A stretch of 14,975 nucleotides of DNA from Rhodobacter sp. (GCA_003536295.1 DPZQ01000171.1:1-14975); one strand, 5' to 3'. Numbered from the stretch's first letter, positions 6,799-14,975 are shown. Notes: a model not told the origin generated them from the letters alone. Made by a program: numbers and translations.

Positions 6799-8113
6799 GC
6801 GAGAAAAATCCCTTTTCTTGGCGGGGCGTCCAAAGAAGGGTGAACTGCCACCCCAAGTCATCTTGGTTTTCCGTTTGGATGATGTTTTGCGCATGAAGCC
6901 AAGCATAGGCGCGGCCCTGATCGAAGGGCAAACTGATGGATGAGGTGAACTTTGCCTGATCAAAAACAGTTGAAATGGCATTGACCAACCCGTCAATCCC
7001 TTGGCCGTTAAACGCCGAGACGGCAAAAGTATGATCGGATTTGTCCGCCTGTTCACGAAGGTTTAGCGCCGTTCCATCATTAACCAGATCAAGTTTGTTC
7101 CACACTTCGATTTGTGATGTCGTGTCTTTAACCCCAAGCGAGGTTAAAATATCGATCACGTCAGCAGATTGTTCGGCCGTTTCAGGGTGTGAGATGTCGC
7201 GCACATGAATGATCAGATCAGCGGCCAGCACCTCTTCTAAGGTGGCACGAAAAGCGGCCACCAATTCGGTCGGTAAATCCGAGATAAAGCCCACCGTGTC
7301 AGACAAGATCACCTTGCGTCCATCGGTCAGCGTCACGCCGCGCATCGTGGGGTCAAGGGTGGCAAAGAGCATATCTTTTGCCAAAACCTCGGCCCCTGTT
7401 ATGCGGTTAAAAAGCGAAGATTTGCCCGCATTGGTATATCCTACCAGCGCAACCACGGGAAAGGGAACTTTGCGCCGCGCGGCGCGGTGCAGTTCGCGGG
7501 TTTTAACAACTTTTCCAAGTTGACGCTTGATTCGTACCACCTGATCATCAATGGCGCGTCGATCAGATTCGATTTGCGTCTCACCTGGGCCGCCGACAAA
7601 GCCCAAACCTCCACGTTGGCGTTCAAGGTGGGTCCAGGCACGAACAAGGCGGGTGCGCTGATAAGTGAGTGCAGCCAATTCAACCTGCATCACCCCTTCT
7701 CGGGTGCGTGCGCGGTCAGCGAAAATTTCTAGAATAAGACCGGTACGATCTAAAATTTTTACGCCCCATTCTTTTTCAAGATTGCGCTGCTGAACAGGCG
7801 AAAGCGTTCCGTCAACCAGCACTAGCTCAATTTCGTCAGCAGTGAAAATCTGTTTAAAGTCATTCACCTTTCCCGAACCAAGCAACATTGCGGGGTTTGC
7901 TTTAGCCAAGCGCACAACATCTGCACCCAGCACATCAATATTGGGCAGGGCTGCGGCTAATGACACAGCTTCTGCAAGCCCATGTTCAGCCAAGCGGCGG
8001 TGGTGTTGGCCTTTAAGCTCGAGGTACAAAACAAATGCCCGTGTGCGAGGTTTGGCAGTGCTATGGCCCAGATTTTCAAGGTAGGTGTGTAAAGGAGCTA
8101 AATCTTCATCCAT
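6770..8113 (-). CDS. hflX: Ribosome-associated GTPase HflX
   Basis: HflX is a GTPase that binds the 50S subunit and, in species where it has been studied, splits stalled or heat-damaged ribosomes. The 447-residue protein has an N-terminal HflX domain (for example AMLLGSGKVNDFK near residue 75 and LVDGTLSPVQQRNLEKEW near 99), then the family mark RGGLGFVGGPGETQIESDRR (167-186). The G domain follows with G1 GYTNAGKSS (225-233), the LDPTMRG switch (253-259), G3 DTVGF (272-276) and G4 NKLD (339-342). A short C-terminal domain ends in GIAAANC. The ATG at 8113 is the only reasonable start, because an in-frame TGA sits directly before it. It lies 8 bases after the hfq stop and has no close Shine-Dalgarno sequence, so translation is probably coupled to hfq, the common hfq-hflX arrangement. 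The last 29 bases overlap the acylase gene on the other strand. Confidence 0.97.
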   Translation of the reverse strand: MDEDLAPLHTYLENLGHSTAKPRTRAFVLYLELKGQHHRRLAEHGLAEAVSLAAALPNIDVLGADVVRLAKANPAMLLGSGKVNDFKQIFTADEIELVLVDGTLSPVQQRNLEKEWGVKILDRTGLILEIFADRARTREGVMQVELAALTYQRTRLVRAWTHLERQRGGLGFVGGPGETQIESDRRAIDDQVVRIKRQLGKVVKTRELHRAARRKVPFPVVALVGYTNAGKSSLFNRITGAEVLAKDMLFATLDPTMRGVTLTDGRKVILSDTVGFISDLPTELVAAFRATLEEVLAADLIIHVRDISHPETAEQSADVIDILTSLGVKDTTSQIEVWNKLDLVNDGTALNLREQADKSDHTFAVSAFNGQGIDGLVNAISTVFDQAKFTSSISLPFDQGRAYAWLHAQNIIQTENQDDLGWQFTLLWTPRQEKGFFSLTGIAAANC

Positions 8114-8121
8114 TCAAAAGA

Positions 8122-8355
8122 TCATTCTTCCCCCTCATAAAGAATTAAAGGTCCACCCGGCATGATGGTCGAAATAGCATGTTTGTAAACCAATTGTGAT
8201 TGGCCGTCGCGGCGTAACAGCACACAAAAATTGTCAAACCAGGTAATAACACCTTGCAATTTCACCCCATTGATCAAAAAAATCGTGACAGACATCTTTG
8301 ATTTGCGTACTTGATTTAGGAATACATCTTGTAAATTTTGTTTATCAGCAGCCAT
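8122..8355 (-). CDS. hfq: RNA chaperone Hfq
   Basis: Hfq forms a hexameric ring that pairs small RNAs with target mRNAs. The 77-residue protein has the complete Sm fold: [14 protein letters not shown] at the start carrying the proximal-face Gln, the Sm1 strand region [22 protein letters not shown], and the Sm2 YKHAISTI with the uridine-binding Lys-His pair. The C-terminal tail is short ([12 protein letters not shown]), typical of alphaproteobacteria and unlike the long tail of the E. coli protein. Nif regulation in several alphaproteobacteria depends on Hfq, where it is also known as NrfA. The start ATG at 8355 has AAAGG about 6 bases upstream. The gene lies 116 bases after trkH, the largest gap within the minus-strand block, and 8 bases before hflX, so hfq-hflX probably has its own promoter. 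Confidence 0.98.
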   Translation of the reverse strand: MAADKQNLQDVFLNQVRKSKMSVTIFLINGVKLQGVITWFDNFCVLLRRDGQSQLVYKHAISTIMPGGPLILYEGEE

Positions 8356-8369
8356 TTTCAGCCTTTATT

Positions 8370-8397
8370 ATTCTAACGGGTCCGTTGTGAGTGTAAA
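8370..8397 (-). promoter_or_regulatory. Candidate sigma-70 promoter for hfq-hflX
   Basis: On the minus strand, TTTACA (8392-8397) and TAGAAT (8370-8375) are 16 bases apart and each matches five of six consensus positions. The expected transcription start near 8363 would leave a very short leader that clips the AAAGG ribosome site (8362-8366). Either the leader is extremely short or the real promoter is another one further upstream. No clear terminator is seen between trkH and hfq, so read-through from trkH is also possible. Confidence 0.4.
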
Positions 8398-8471
8398 ACA
8401 CGCCAACTCATCTAGGATTATGGGCCCCAAAAGTGGAAGTTTCCAGTCCTAAAACACGAAAAAAACCAATG

Positions 8472-9971
8472 CTATGCCTGCCAAGCCTGTGGCATCAGCA
8501 CTGCTACCAGGGCCAAAACCTCTAACCGACCCAAGATCATGGCTAAGCCCAAGAGCGCCTTTTCCAGTATTGAAAGATCAACGAGCGCAATTGCCGCCTC
8601 TTGTGACAGAGATAAAAGCGGCCCAGTATTGCTAAAAGCAGCAAGGGTTAACGGCATCGAATTTTCAAAATTAAGCCCTATCAATGACAGGCACAAAAGC
8701 AAAAAAACCATTAAAAAAGAAATCAGCATCATATAGATCCAAGCCAAATGTGCCCCCTCGCGGCGCAGTTGGCGCGCGGCTTTGCCTCGCCCGCCGACAG
8801 AGTTTGGCAAGATGATGCGGTCTAATTCGCGGCTCACTTGGGTAAAAAGGGCTGCGGCTCGCAAGAGCTTAATACCGCCCGCTGTGGTGGCCACGCCCCC
8901 CCCGATGATCGCAAGGGCGATCAAAATAAGAGATGGATTGTCTAGCCCCGACCATGCCTGCGCCATGGGCCAGTGTTGCGAGATGAAGCCGGTCGTCGTC
9001 ATAAAAGACAATGTGGTGAACAAAAAACCCCAAAGCGCGCCAAGCGCAGGTAATATCCCATACACCGCGTCCGTTTGACTTAACGCTAAAAAATGGCTTG
9101 AAAACATAAGTGCACAAATCGAAACAATCACCGTGGCCGCTAGCCGTAGCTCGGGGTCTTTGACCCAGTGCAGGCCTTCGGTGGTCATGATGCTATCGCC
9201 ATAAAAACGCCGCGACAGGGTCAAGGCTAAGACTATAAAAACTAACATCTCGGCCAAAAAGGGAGAATTTGTGCCCGCCATACCTCCCACGGGCGACAGG
9301 CCACTCGTCGAGATAGTGGCCAGTGCATGACAAAAAGCCGTCAGCTGCGTTTCGCCCGAGATGATCAATCCCAGCCACAGAAGCACAGTCGCCGTGCCGT
9401 AAACCGGAAAAATAATAAATAGCCCTTTGACCAGATGCTGCGAGCTATTCCGCTGAATACCTTTCTGAGCGGTGCTTTTCGCGTTCATAATCTCGGCGCC
9501 GCCAAGGTTAAAGGGGGCCAATATCCGCCCGGCTCCCACCAAAATCAGCAAACCGCCCATCCAGCCGACCAAAGCGCGCCACAGATGCATCGAGTTGGGT
9601 AAAGGTGCTTGACCTGCAAACGTATCAAAGCCTGTGGTGGTCAGTGCCGAGGTCATGTCAAACCAAATATCAACGAATGATAGATGTGGCATAGCCTGAT
9701 GGAAGGGTAAGGCCAGCATAGGCGGCAGAACGAAAAACGCCCCGACAAAGGCCAAAAGTTGGCTGGTCCCCACGTCGCGGGGGCGATAATTTTCGGTTGC
9801 AATCGCCAGCATCGCCGTACAAATTAAAAGGATTGAGCCACCGTAAAAAAATGGCCGCGCCACCCACATAGGCCCCACAATTGCCGCATGGGCTGCAGGC
9901 ACATACATAGTTAATGAGGACAACCCCATCAAAATCACCAAAAGCGGAAGATTCAGAATGGCTCGTGGCAT
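8472..9971 (-). CDS. trkH: Trk-type potassium uptake protein TrkH
   Basis: TrkH is the inner-membrane, potassium-conducting subunit of the Trk system. The 499-residue protein is hydrophobic throughout and has the four pore-loop repeats of the SKT superfamily, each with its selectivity-filter glycine: SALTTTGFDTF (Gly114), TISTSGLSPV (Gly224), SFMTTTGFISQ (Gly328) and AAFSNTGPLLS (Gly450). The family segments WMGGLLILVGAGRILAPF (137-154), ATTAGGIKLLR (361-371) and GRLEVLALV (481-489) are also present. The length is normal. Its ATG lies only 3 bases after the trkA stop and has no good ribosome site, which suggests translational coupling with the regulatory subunit TrkA encoded just upstream. 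The pairing of trkA and trkH in one operon, rather than scattered as in E. coli, fits equal production of gate and channel. Confidence 0.96.
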   Translation of the reverse strand: MPRAILNLPLLVILMGLSSLTMYVPAAHAAIVGPMWVARPFFYGGSILLICTAMLAIATENYRPRDVGTSQLLAFVGAFFVLPPMLALPFHQAMPHLSFVDIWFDMTSALTTTGFDTFAGQAPLPNSMHLWRALVGWMGGLLILVGAGRILAPFNLGGAEIMNAKSTAQKGIQRNSSQHLVKGLFIIFPVYGTATVLLWLGLIISGETQLTAFCHALATISTSGLSPVGGMAGTNSPFLAEMLVFIVLALTLSRRFYGDSIMTTEGLHWVKDPELRLAATVIVSICALMFSSHFLALSQTDAVYGILPALGALWGFLFTTLSFMTTTGFISQHWPMAQAWSGLDNPSLILIALAIIGGGVATTAGGIKLLRAAALFTQVSRELDRIILPNSVGGRGKAARQLRREGAHLAWIYMMLISFLMVFLLLCLSLIGLNFENSMPLTLAAFSNTGPLLSLSQEAAIALVDLSILEKALLGLAMILGRLEVLALVAVLMPQAWQA

Positions 9972-9974
9972 GAT

Positions 9975-11351
9975 CTAGAAAAAATCTACAGATACTTGCA
10001 GCAACCGTTCCACTTCGGCCACGTCTTTGGTCAGGGCAAAAAGCAAAATTACGTCACCATCTTCCATGCGCAAGTCTCCATGCGGCTTGAGAACCTTATC
10101 ACCCTTAAGCACCGCCCCCACCAACACGCCTTCGGGAAAAGAAATGTCGCGAATGATCTGCCCCGCCAAAGGTGATGTGGAGAGCACCTGCGCCTCGATC
10201 ACCTCGGCCTCGGTATCGCCGATAGAATAAATTGCCCTCACGCGGCCATGGCGGATATGGCGTAAAATCGAGGAAACGGTGGTTGCTCGTGGGTTAATGT
10301 AGGCGTCAATATTCAAAGGGCCCATCAAAGACACAAGGCTTGGGTCATTGACCAAAGCAATCGCCATTTGACAGCCCGCAGCCTTGGCACGTACCGCCAC
10401 CAAAAGATTGGTCTTATCATCATCGGTCACAGCCAAAATAGCATCGGCACGGTCAATACCCGCTTCGAGCAAAATGTCCATATCCAACCCATCTCCATTC
10501 AACACAATGGTGCGTTGTAAATGATCGGCCGCATTTTCAGCAATGGCGCGGTTTTTTTCAATAACCTTTACGCGCAGCTTTTCGGTGCGTATCTCAAGCG
10601 CACGCGCCACGCCCAAACCCACATGGCCTCCACCAATGATGACAATACGTTCTTGTTTATGAGTGGTTTTTCCAAAAATATCTAAGGTGCGATTCATATC
10701 TTCGGAATGCGAAAAAACATAAATCTGATCGCCTATAAATAGCTGATCTTCAGGTTCGGGGGCGAAAAGACGCCCCTCACGGCGCACACCTACCACAATC
10801 GCGCGCAGGGTCGAAAATAGCTCATTCAACTGGCGCAAAGGCGTGTTAAGCACGGGGCAATCATCGTCAAGCGCCAGGCCCAAAAGCTGTACGCGCCCTT
10901 TCATGAAACTTTCCGTGTCAAAGGTCGCAGGCGCTGCTAGGCGCTGCAAAGCCGCCTCGGCCACTTCGCGTTCGGGGCTGATCACCACATCAATGGGTAA
11001 ATGGTCGCGTCGATAAAGGTCGGAGTATATCGCATCCAAATAGCTTTGTGCACGCAACCGCGCAATCTTGCGCGGCACGCCAAAGACTGAATGCGCCACT
11101 TGACAGGTGACCATGTTTATTTCGTCAGACTGGGTGGCGGCAATAATCATATCTGCATCTTTTGCGCCGGCCTTTTCCAGGACATCGGGATAACTTGCAA
11201 AACCTGCAATACCGCGCACATCTAATGTGTCAGTTGCGCGACGCACAAGTTCGGGGTTGAAATCAACTATCGTCACCTCATTACGTTCGCCCGCCAAATG
11301 GCTAGCTATTTGCCAACCAACCTGACCTGCCCCACAAATAATCACTTTCAT
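9975..11351 (-). CDS. trkA: Trk potassium system regulatory NAD-binding protein TrkA
   Basis: TrkA is the cytoplasmic protein that binds NAD(H) and nucleotides and gates the TrkH channel. The 458-residue chain is the usual tandem duplication. The first Rossmann fold starts MKVIICGAGQVGWQIA with the GxGxxG loop at 7-12 and the ribose-binding Asp30. A first TrkA_C module lies at about residues 143-225. The second Rossmann fold starts RIVIIGGGHVGLGVA with the glycine loop at 240-245 and an acidic Glu265 at the matching strand end. A second TrkA_C module reaches the end, about residues 370-455. A strong ribosome site, AAGGAG at 11358-11363, lies 6 bases before the ATG. The gene begins 76 bases after the ntrX stop without a visible terminator, so it is probably transcribed with ntrYX. 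The closely spaced trkH follows. Confidence 0.97.
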   Translation of the reverse strand: MKVIICGAGQVGWQIASHLAGERNEVTIVDFNPELVRRATDTLDVRGIAGFASYPDVLEKAGAKDADMIIAATQSDEINMVTCQVAHSVFGVPRKIARLRAQSYLDAIYSDLYRRDHLPIDVVISPEREVAEAALQRLAAPATFDTESFMKGRVQLLGLALDDDCPVLNTPLRQLNELFSTLRAIVVGVRREGRLFAPEPEDQLFIGDQIYVFSHSEDMNRTLDIFGKTTHKQERIVIIGGGHVGLGVARALEIRTEKLRVKVIEKNRAIAENAADHLQRTIVLNGDGLDMDILLEAGIDRADAILAVTDDDKTNLLVAVRAKAAGCQMAIALVNDPSLVSLMGPLNIDAYINPRATTVSSILRHIRHGRVRAIYSIGDTEAEVIEAQVLSTSPLAGQIIRDISFPEGVLVGAVLKGDKVLKPHGDLRMEDGDVILLFALTKDVAEVERLLQVSVDFF

Positions 11352-11427
11352 AAAGCTCTCCTTCGGCGCATCAAACCAATGTCTGTGGCATCCATATCAC
11401 AGCGTTATGCCCTCTCGATAGGCTTTA

Positions 11428-12822
11428 TTAATCTTTGCCCGCCGCTGATTTATCATCGGCTTTACCGAGGTTATTTACACCTAGGGATTTAAGCTTGCGG
11501 TGTAATGCTGAGCGTTCCATGCCTATAAAATTGGCGGTGCGACTTATATTGCCACCAAAACGTTTAATTTGAGCCAAAAGATATTCTTTTTCAAAAAGTT
11601 CGCGTGCATCGCGCAACGTCAATGTGGTCGTCAAAGCGGTTAAAGTTTGAGCTGATTCGTCAGGGTTATTACTGTTTTGTAGCGGCAACTCAGCTGGCGT
11701 GATCGGGCCATGTGTGTCGCTTAGGATCAGGATGCGTTCAATCAGATTTCGCAATTGACGTACATTTCCTGGCCAAGTCATGGTTTGCAAGACGGCGGCG
11801 GCTTCTTCCGTTAAGATGCGCGGTGCAAACCCTTGTGTTTTATGAAATACTTCAATGAAGTGGCGCGATAAAAGGGGGATGTCATCACGCCTGTCTTGCA
11901 AGCGTGGCACGTAAATGGGTACAACGTTCAAACGATCAAACAGCTCTTGGCGAAAGCGGCCCGCAGCAATTTCAGTAACCAAATTACGACTAGTCGACGA
12001 CAGGACACGCAAATCAACCCGCACCCGATCGGTCCCGCCCGCACGTACGAAATGCTGGTCGACCAGGACGCGCAAAATTTTGGATTGGGTCCCAAGGGGC
12101 ATATCGGCCACCTCGTCAAAGTAAACGATCCCGCCATGCGCCTGTTCTAAAAGCCCCAGCTCAACTCTGCGTTCGGTGGTTTCACGGCCAAACAGGACCT
12201 CTTCCATTTCATCGGGTGCAATTCCAGCACAAGAGATCGAAACAAAGGGCGCCCGTGCGCGAGTGGAATTGCTGTGAATATAACGCGCAATCACTTCTTT
12301 ACCAGTGCCCGAATCCCCCGATAGAAGCACGCGGCCGTTTGACTTTGAAACCTTATCTACTTGTGATTTAAGCGCCCTATACGAGGTCGAACTGCCCAAA
12401 AACTTGGCCAACGGTTGTTCTTTAAGTTTGAGCTGCGAATTCTCGCGGCGTAATTTACTGTTTTCAATAGCGCGCCCTACCACCACCATCAGCTGGTTTA
12501 TGTTAAAAGGCTTTTCGATGAAATCATAAGCCCCTTGTTTGATGGCGGCGACCGCGATTTCTATATTGCCATGGCCAGAAATAATAACCACAGGCACATC
12601 AGAATTGTCACGTTTGACAATTCTTAAGATATCAATCCCATCCATCCGGCTGTCCTTAAGCCAAATGTCCAAAATTATAAGATCGGGTTCTTCGGTGTTC
12701 AGAAAGTTCAAACACTCATCGGCATTCGCGGCCAAGTGTACTGCAAACCCTTCGTCCTCAAGAATATCACCTATCAGACTGCGGATATCGTGTTCGTCAT
12801 CAACTATTAAAATTTTGCTCAT
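11428..12822 (-). CDS. ntrX: Nitrogen-regulation response regulator NtrX, lacking the GAFTGA loop
   Basis: NtrX is the DNA-binding partner of NtrY; in alphaproteobacteria the pair is tied to nitrogen metabolism, redox response and envelope or cell-cycle traits. The 464-residue protein has a receiver domain (residues 1-120; acidic pair D8-D9, phospho-acceptor D52 in LIILDIWL, Lys104 in EKPF). A central AAA+ domain follows with Walker A GDSGTGKE (169-176), Walker B IVYFDE (232-237) and FRQELFDRLNVVP (290-302). A Fis-type helix-turn-helix closes the chain (GGNISRTANFIGMERSALHRKL, about 423-444). Where sigma-54 activators carry LFGHEKGAFTGA, this protein reads LFGRETTERRVELG, so the sigma-54 contact loop is gone. 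It therefore probably acts without sigma-54, as I recall for other alphaproteobacterial NtrX proteins. A good GGAGG site precedes the ATG, and the start overlaps the ntrY stop as ATGA. Confidence 0.95.
   Translation of the reverse strand: MSKILIVDDEHDIRSLIGDILEDEGFAVHLAANADECLNFLNTEEPDLIILDIWLKDSRMDGIDILRIVKRDNSDVPVVIISGHGNIEIAVAAIKQGAYDFIEKPFNINQLMVVVGRAIENSKLRRENSQLKLKEQPLAKFLGSSTSYRALKSQVDKVSKSNGRVLLSGDSGTGKEVIARYIHSNSTRARAPFVSISCAGIAPDEMEEVLFGRETTERRVELGLLEQAHGGIVYFDEVADMPLGTQSKILRVLVDQHFVRAGGTDRVRVDLRVLSSTSRNLVTEIAAGRFRQELFDRLNVVPIYVPRLQDRRDDIPLLSRHFIEVFHKTQGFAPRILTEEAAAVLQTMTWPGNVRQLRNLIERILILSDTHGPITPAELPLQNSNNPDESAQTLTALTTTLTLRDARELFEKEYLLAQIKRFGGNISRTANFIGMERSALHRKLKSLGVNNLGKADDKSAAGKD
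12819..12822 (-). other. ATGA stop/start overlap of ntrY and ntrX
   Basis: The ntrY TGA (12821-12819) and the ntrX ATG (12822-12820) share bases, a typical sign of translational coupling between a kinase and its regulator. The GGAGG at 12827-12831 serves ntrX from within the ntrY coding sequence. Confidence 0.85.
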
Positions 12823-14975
12823 TGTGCCTCCGATGGCGGAATTTTAATGCTCTTCGCCTTGGCCGCTGAGGGCAGACGAATTTCTGCCATTGCCCCAAAA
12901 TGGATTTGTCCCATTGCGCGCGTCGAAGCAAAGATCGGCGCATCTTGCAAACTCAGGGTGCCACCGTGTTCTTCGATGATCTTTTTCACAATCGACAGGC
13001 CAAGTCCTGTGCCTTTCTCGCGCGTGGTGACATAGGGTTCAAATAGGTGGCCGCGGTCGGGTGGCAGGCCAATACCATTATCCATAATCTGCAAAATCAC
13101 TAAGTTATCTTGACTGTTTAAGGTTATGAAAATTTCTGGCTCATAGGAGGCATTACCAAATTTTTCAATATAAGTATCAATTGCTTCCGAGGCATTCTTA
13201 ATCAGGTTTATTAATGCTTGCGACATCATCGTTTTATCGACATCAATCCAAATATTTTCGGCCGAGATTTCAGTGATCAATGCAATTTGTGGAATCGCTA
13301 CCTCTTGCAAAAGTACGGCGTCATTTAAAATTTTGGTCAGATCATGTGTTCTTTTTTCAAGTTCTGGCATCCGCGCGAATTTTGAAAAATCATCAACAAT
13401 TCGCCTTAAGTCATCGGTTTGGCGTATAATAACGTCAGTATATTTCTCAAGGCTATCAGCCTGATCTCCCACCAGGGGACGAAATTTGCGCTTTATACGC
13501 TCAGCCGATAGTTGAATGGGAGTCAAGGGATTTTTAATTTCATGCGCTATGCGGCGTGCAACATCGCCCCAAGCTGCCATTCGCTGGGCTGATACAAGGT
13601 CCGTCACATCATCAAAGGTCACAACATAGCCCTCAAGTTGGCCGGCACTGGATTGGCGCACGGCCATCCGCACAAGAAGGTTCTCGATCCGCCCGTTGCG
13701 CATCAGGCGCAGCTCTTCTTGTACGGCGTCATCATTTTGGCACTGCCGTTCAAAAAGCGCTGAAAATTCGGGTGCTATTTTTTGAATTAAGGGGCTCGAA
13801 CCCTCATCTTGGAAGTCCAATAGTCGCGAGGCGGCGCGGTTGACAAAGGTCACCCGACCTTTGTCATCTAGTCCAATAACCCCCGACGTGATCGACGACA
13901 AAACTGAGTCAAACAACCGTCTGCGCCGTTCGGTTTGGGTGTTGCCCGCAATCAGCGCGTCGCGTTGCCCTTTTAGGTCATGGGTCATTTTATTGAAAAG
14001 CTGCCCAAGCATCGAGATCTCATCATCATCGTCACCTTCTGGCACCCGTACGTTTAAATTACCGTCCCCCACCTGCATCGCCGCCTCGGCAAGGCGGCCC
14101 ACGGGGCGAGATAAACGCTCGGCGAACCATAGGCCAAGCCATGTGGCAGCCAAGATCAAAATGATTGCAAACCCCAAATACAGCAAGCCAAATTCGAACA
14201 AAAGCCGGCCGCGGTCTGCCTCAAGCTGGTGATAAAGGCGCGCGGTTTGTTTTGTCTCATCTAGCAAACTTAAAATCGATCCATCCACCACGCGAGACAC
14301 GTAAAGATACCTATCTACAAAACCTTTTAGATAAATCAGCGCGCGAAACTCATTATTAGTCCAATCTTCAATAATAACAGTTTCACCCGTCTTTGCACGG
14401 GTGATATCTTCAGTGCTTGGTTGTTCAAAATCGAACAAATACGACCTCTCACCCCGCGTATGCAAGAGCCCCGTACCGTCGATTAAATAGGCCTCTTTTA
14501 AGCCACGTTGGATATTGGTTTGCCCCACGGTTAGCGCTGGGCGTAGCTGGTCGTCCGGCAAAAGAAAGTTTTTGGTTTTAATGGAATTGATGTAGTAGGC
14601 GAATGATAAAGCATCTTCCGTCAGGTCTTTGCGATGCTCATCCTCATAGGCTTGTGCGGCGGCGAGTGAGCTTCCAACCACATTGCGTACCCGTTCGGAA
14701 AACCAACCCTCAAGCCCAAAATTAACCGTAAAGACCGCAAAAATAGCAACCAAGATGGTGGGCATCAAAGCTAAAAATGCAAAAACACCTGACAGGCGCA
14801 AATGCAAGCGAGAGCCTGCGAATTCAAGCCGGCGTTCGGCCATAATTCGCATGACGCGGCGCAGGACCAAGGCTGCAACCAACAAAATATAAAACAAATC
14901 AGCTAATAAAATCAACCGCAAGACTGTGGAATTGATATTTTGATTAAGCGGCCCCAAGGTCAAGACCGTAAAGGC
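12819..14975 (-). CDS. ntrY: Sensor histidine kinase NtrY, N-terminus outside window
   Basis: NtrY is the membrane-bound kinase that phosphorylates NtrX. The frame is open to the window end, with 718 residues visible; the first few tens, usually holding another membrane helix, are missing. Visible in order are two membrane helices (TVLRLILLADLFYILLVAAL; then SGVFAFLALMPTILVAIFA), a periplasmic region of about 165 residues, a third helix (LYLGFAIILILAATWLGL) and a HAMP linker beginning LSRPVGRLAEAAMQVGDG. Next come a PAS domain (ITSGVIGLDDKGRVTFVNRAA) and the kinase core. The phosphorylated histidine, in RIAHEIKNPLTPIQLSAER, is encoded at 13542-13544. The ATP-binding part has the N box LINLIKNASEAI, DNGIGLPP, FEPYVTTREKGTGLGLSIV and a complete C-terminus. 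Nothing essential is missing in the visible part. The stop overlaps the ntrX start by four bases. In many alphaproteobacteria ntrB-ntrC lies just upstream. Confidence 0.96.
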   Translation of the reverse strand, partial: AFTVLTLGPLNQNINSTVLRLILLADLFYILLVAALVLRRVMRIMAERRLEFAGSRLHLRLSGVFAFLALMPTILVAIFAVFTVNFGLEGWFSERVRNVVGSSLAAAQAYEDEHRKDLTEDALSFAYYINSIKTKNFLLPDDQLRPALTVGQTNIQRGLKEAYLIDGTGLLHTRGERSYLFDFEQPSTEDITRAKTGETVIIEDWTNNEFRALIYLKGFVDRYLYVSRVVDGSILSLLDETKQTARLYHQLEADRGRLLFEFGLLYLGFAIILILAATWLGLWFAERLSRPVGRLAEAAMQVGDGNLNVRVPEGDDDDEISMLGQLFNKMTHDLKGQRDALIAGNTQTERRRRLFDSVLSSITSGVIGLDDKGRVTFVNRAASRLLDFQDEGSSPLIQKIAPEFSALFERQCQNDDAVQEELRLMRNGRIENLLVRMAVRQSSAGQLEGYVVTFDDVTDLVSAQRMAAWGDVARRIAHEIKNPLTPIQLSAERIKRKFRPLVGDQADSLEKYTDVIIRQTDDLRRIVDDFSKFARMPELEKRTHDLTKILNDAVLLQEVAIPQIALITEISAENIWIDVDKTMMSQALINLIKNASEAIDTYIEKFGNASYEPEIFITLNSQDNLVILQIMDNGIGLPPDRGHLFEPYVTTREKGTGLGLSIVKKIIEEHGGTLSLQDAPIFASTRAMGQIHFGAMAEIRLPSAAKAKSIKIPPSEAQ

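Noticed and set aside
7209..8084. Plus-strand open frames opposite hflX
   Set aside because: They lie fully inside the conserved HflX G domain and N-terminal domain on the other strand and have no independent support.
8434..8445. TGGAAGTTTCCA palindrome after trkH as a terminator
   Set aside because: The stem would be only four or five base pairs with a two- to four-base loop and no adjoining T-run in the right place.
11352..11427. Possible promoter or terminator between ntrX and trkA
   Set aside because: I found no hairpin with a T-run and no convincing hexamer pair; only the strong trkA ribosome site stands out.
14961..14963. TTG as the start codon of ntrY
   Set aside because: The frame stays open through the window end, and NtrY proteins normally have another membrane helix before this point, so the gene begins outside the window.

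Overview
The window reads as ordinary core chromosome of an alphaproteobacterium. The gene order ntrY-ntrX-trkA-trkH-hfq-hflX, the magnesium-type HemB and the alphaproteobacterial form of Hfq all point there. Having trkH between trkA and hfq, and a SYLF lipoprotein plus a penicillin-acylase-family gene next to hemB, reminds me most of Rhodobacterales/roseobacter-like genomes. Base composition looks moderate (around half GC by eye), so a lower-GC member of that group is possible; this placement is inference. I see no rRNA, tRNA, CRISPR array, insertion sequence or other mobile element. The longest gap between genes is about 116 bases.

Layout. (1) 1-1905, minus: the N-terminal 635 codons of mfd, cut by the window edge just inside the translocase Walker A motif. 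(2) 1948-2469, minus: an uncharacterised small polytopic membrane protein, probably co-transcribed with mfd. (3) 2470-2569: a divergent intergenic region with a small dyad. (4) 2570-6798, plus: hemB, a SYLF-domain lipoprotein and a membrane-anchored penicillin-acylase-family Ntn hydrolase. (5) 6770-14975, minus: a continuous block read from right to left as ntrY (5' end outside the window), ntrX, trkA, trkH, hfq and hflX. The stop ends of hflX and the acylase gene overlap by 29 bases.

How the genes work together. NtrY is a membrane sensor kinase and NtrX its response regulator; their genes share an ATGA stop/start overlap. TrkA (two nucleotide-binding RCK modules) gates TrkH, the potassium-conducting subunit, and the two genes are 3 bases apart. 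Hfq is the RNA chaperone for small-RNA regulation and HflX is a ribosome-associated GTPase; these genes are 8 bases apart. On the plus strand, HemB makes porphobilinogen for tetrapyrroles, while the two following genes encode envelope proteins. Mfd couples DNA repair to stalled transcription.

I did not find a convincing undescribed system. The points most worth checking are an NtrX whose AAA+ domain lacks the GAFTGA sigma-54 contact loop, the unknown membrane protein upstream of mfd, the hemB neighbourhood with two envelope genes, and the overlapping convergent tails of hflX and the acylase gene.
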